Below, in pieces: positions 39,197 to 39,461 of a DNA stretch of 39,461 nucleotides. The number at the start of each line of letters is the position of its first letter. The stretch's first letter is position 1. The notes beneath the pieces are model-generated. The model was given only the letters and a program-made list of their open reading frames with translations. It was not told the origin of the DNA and did no database searches. The stretch spans positions 1-39,461 of the forward strand of contig JAWWCA010000003.1 of NCBI GenBank assembly GCA_033720695.1, in the 5' to 3' direction. Position numbers and translations under genes: made by a program. Origin of the DNA: DATGQT01 sp033720695 (GTDB lineage: Bacteria; Bacteroidota; Rhodothermia; Rhodothermales; Rubricoccaceae).

Positions 39197-39461
39197 ATGA
39201 CCACGTTCTCCACGCTCGGCCTGTCCGAGCCGCTCGTCCGGGGCGTCCTCGCCACCGGCTACACCACCCCCACCCCCCTCCAGGCCGCCGCCATCCCCGT
39301 GGCCCTCGACGGGCGCGACCTCACCGGCTGCGCCCAGACGGGCACCGGCAAGACGGCCGCCTTCGTCCTCCCGATGCTGGACCGCCTCGCCGCCGCGCCC
39401 ACGCGCCGCGGCCCGCGCCGCCCCCGCGCCCTCGTCGTCACCCCGACGCGCGAGCTGGCCC
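39197..39461 (+). CDS. DEAD-box ATP-dependent RNA helicase, 5' part (cut by window edge)
   Basis: The first 88 codons are visible from the ATG at 39197. Motifs in order: MTTFSTLGLSEPLVRGVLA, Q-motif GYTTPTPLQAAAIP (about residues 21-34), Walker A AQTGTGKT (46-53) and motif Ia PTRELA near the window end. This matches RhlE/CsdA-type helicases, which unwind short RNA duplexes in ribosome assembly or mRNA decay. A long leader upstream is consistent with the cold-responsive leaders often seen for this family, but no cold-box motif was identified. Confidence 0.95.
   Translation, partial: MTTFSTLGLSEPLVRGVLATGYTTPTPLQAAAIPVALDGRDLTGCAQTGTGKTAAFVLPMLDRLAAAPTRRGPRRPRALVVTPTRELA

Noticed and set aside
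1..39461. CRISPR arrays, insertion sequences, integrases or rRNA genes
   Set aside because: No regularly spaced direct repeats with spacers, no transposase or integrase motifs and no rRNA-like sequence were seen on either strand.

Overview
The window is very GC-rich, densely packed bacterial DNA. The features point to a marine Rhodothermota/Bacteroidota-type organism, most like Rhodothermales (inference). Evidence: several proteins end in type IX secretion (T9SS) type A sorting domains; there is a PorV/PorQ family protein and a TonB receptor with a carboxypeptidase-like N-terminal domain; and Bacteroidota-style -7 boxes (TAnnTTTG) occur, clearest as TATCTTTG before a tRNA-Glu. Shine-Dalgarno sequences are mostly absent. 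Long antisense open frames are GC artefacts.

Layout. (1) 1-4367, + strand: two tandem large T9SS-sorted secreted proteins, the first cut by the window edge. (2) 4391-4497: a hairpin terminator and a tRNA-Glu(CTC) on the - strand. (3) 4552-28421: sixteen consecutive - strand genes. Read in transcription order they are a GntR/FadR regulator, TonB-dependent receptor, T9SS-sorted surface protein, PorV/PorQ protein, sugar ABC binding protein, two ABC permeases, exported GH38-type alpha-mannosidase, a T9SS-tagged lipoprotein-like protein, a DUF4185-like beta-propeller, a six-hairpin glycosidase, an esterase, a ROK sugar kinase, an extended class I mannose-6-phosphate isomerase, a lipoprotein with a degenerate alpha/beta-hydrolase fold, and a GNAT acetyltransferase. 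(4) 28540-37242, + strand, divergent from the regulator: an eight-gene, almost gapless operon of SDR, FAH-family hydrolase, SDR, glucarate-dehydratase-like enolase, SMP-30 lactonase, mutarotase-like protein, PhyH dioxygenase and GH78 alpha-L-rhamnosidase. (5) 37252-39461: a second alpha/beta-hydrolase lipoprotein (- strand), a small unknown protein and the start of a DEAD-box RNA helicase (+ strand).

How it may work together (inference). The two divergent operons look like one glycan-utilisation locus without a SusC/SusD pair. A TonB receptor, a T9SS-delivered surface protein and a dedicated PorV-like protein would capture a glycan. An ABC importer, whose ATPase is not encoded here, would carry oligosaccharides into the cytoplasm. 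Exported GH38 and other hydrolases would trim the glycan; ROK kinase plus ManA would feed mannose into fructose-6-phosphate. The + operon encodes a plausible non-phosphorylating route for a 6-deoxyhexose (L-rhamnose or L-fucose): dehydrogenase, lactonase, dehydratase, second dehydrogenase, diketo-acid hydrolase, giving pyruvate and lactate. The GH78 enzyme lacks a signal peptide, so it would release rhamnose in the cytoplasm. A palindrome overlapping the promoter between the regulator and the + operon is a likely operator.

The - strand operon is studded with intergenic repeats of three kinds: GTCATCCTGAG-type palindromes (the source of 'HPERSEGS' peptides), gggggacag hairpins, and degenerate 7-bp tandem arrays. 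Several supply or abut start codons or encode the first residues of signal peptides, which raises the possibility of frame-shifting repeat variation in the TonB receptor and PorV-like genes.
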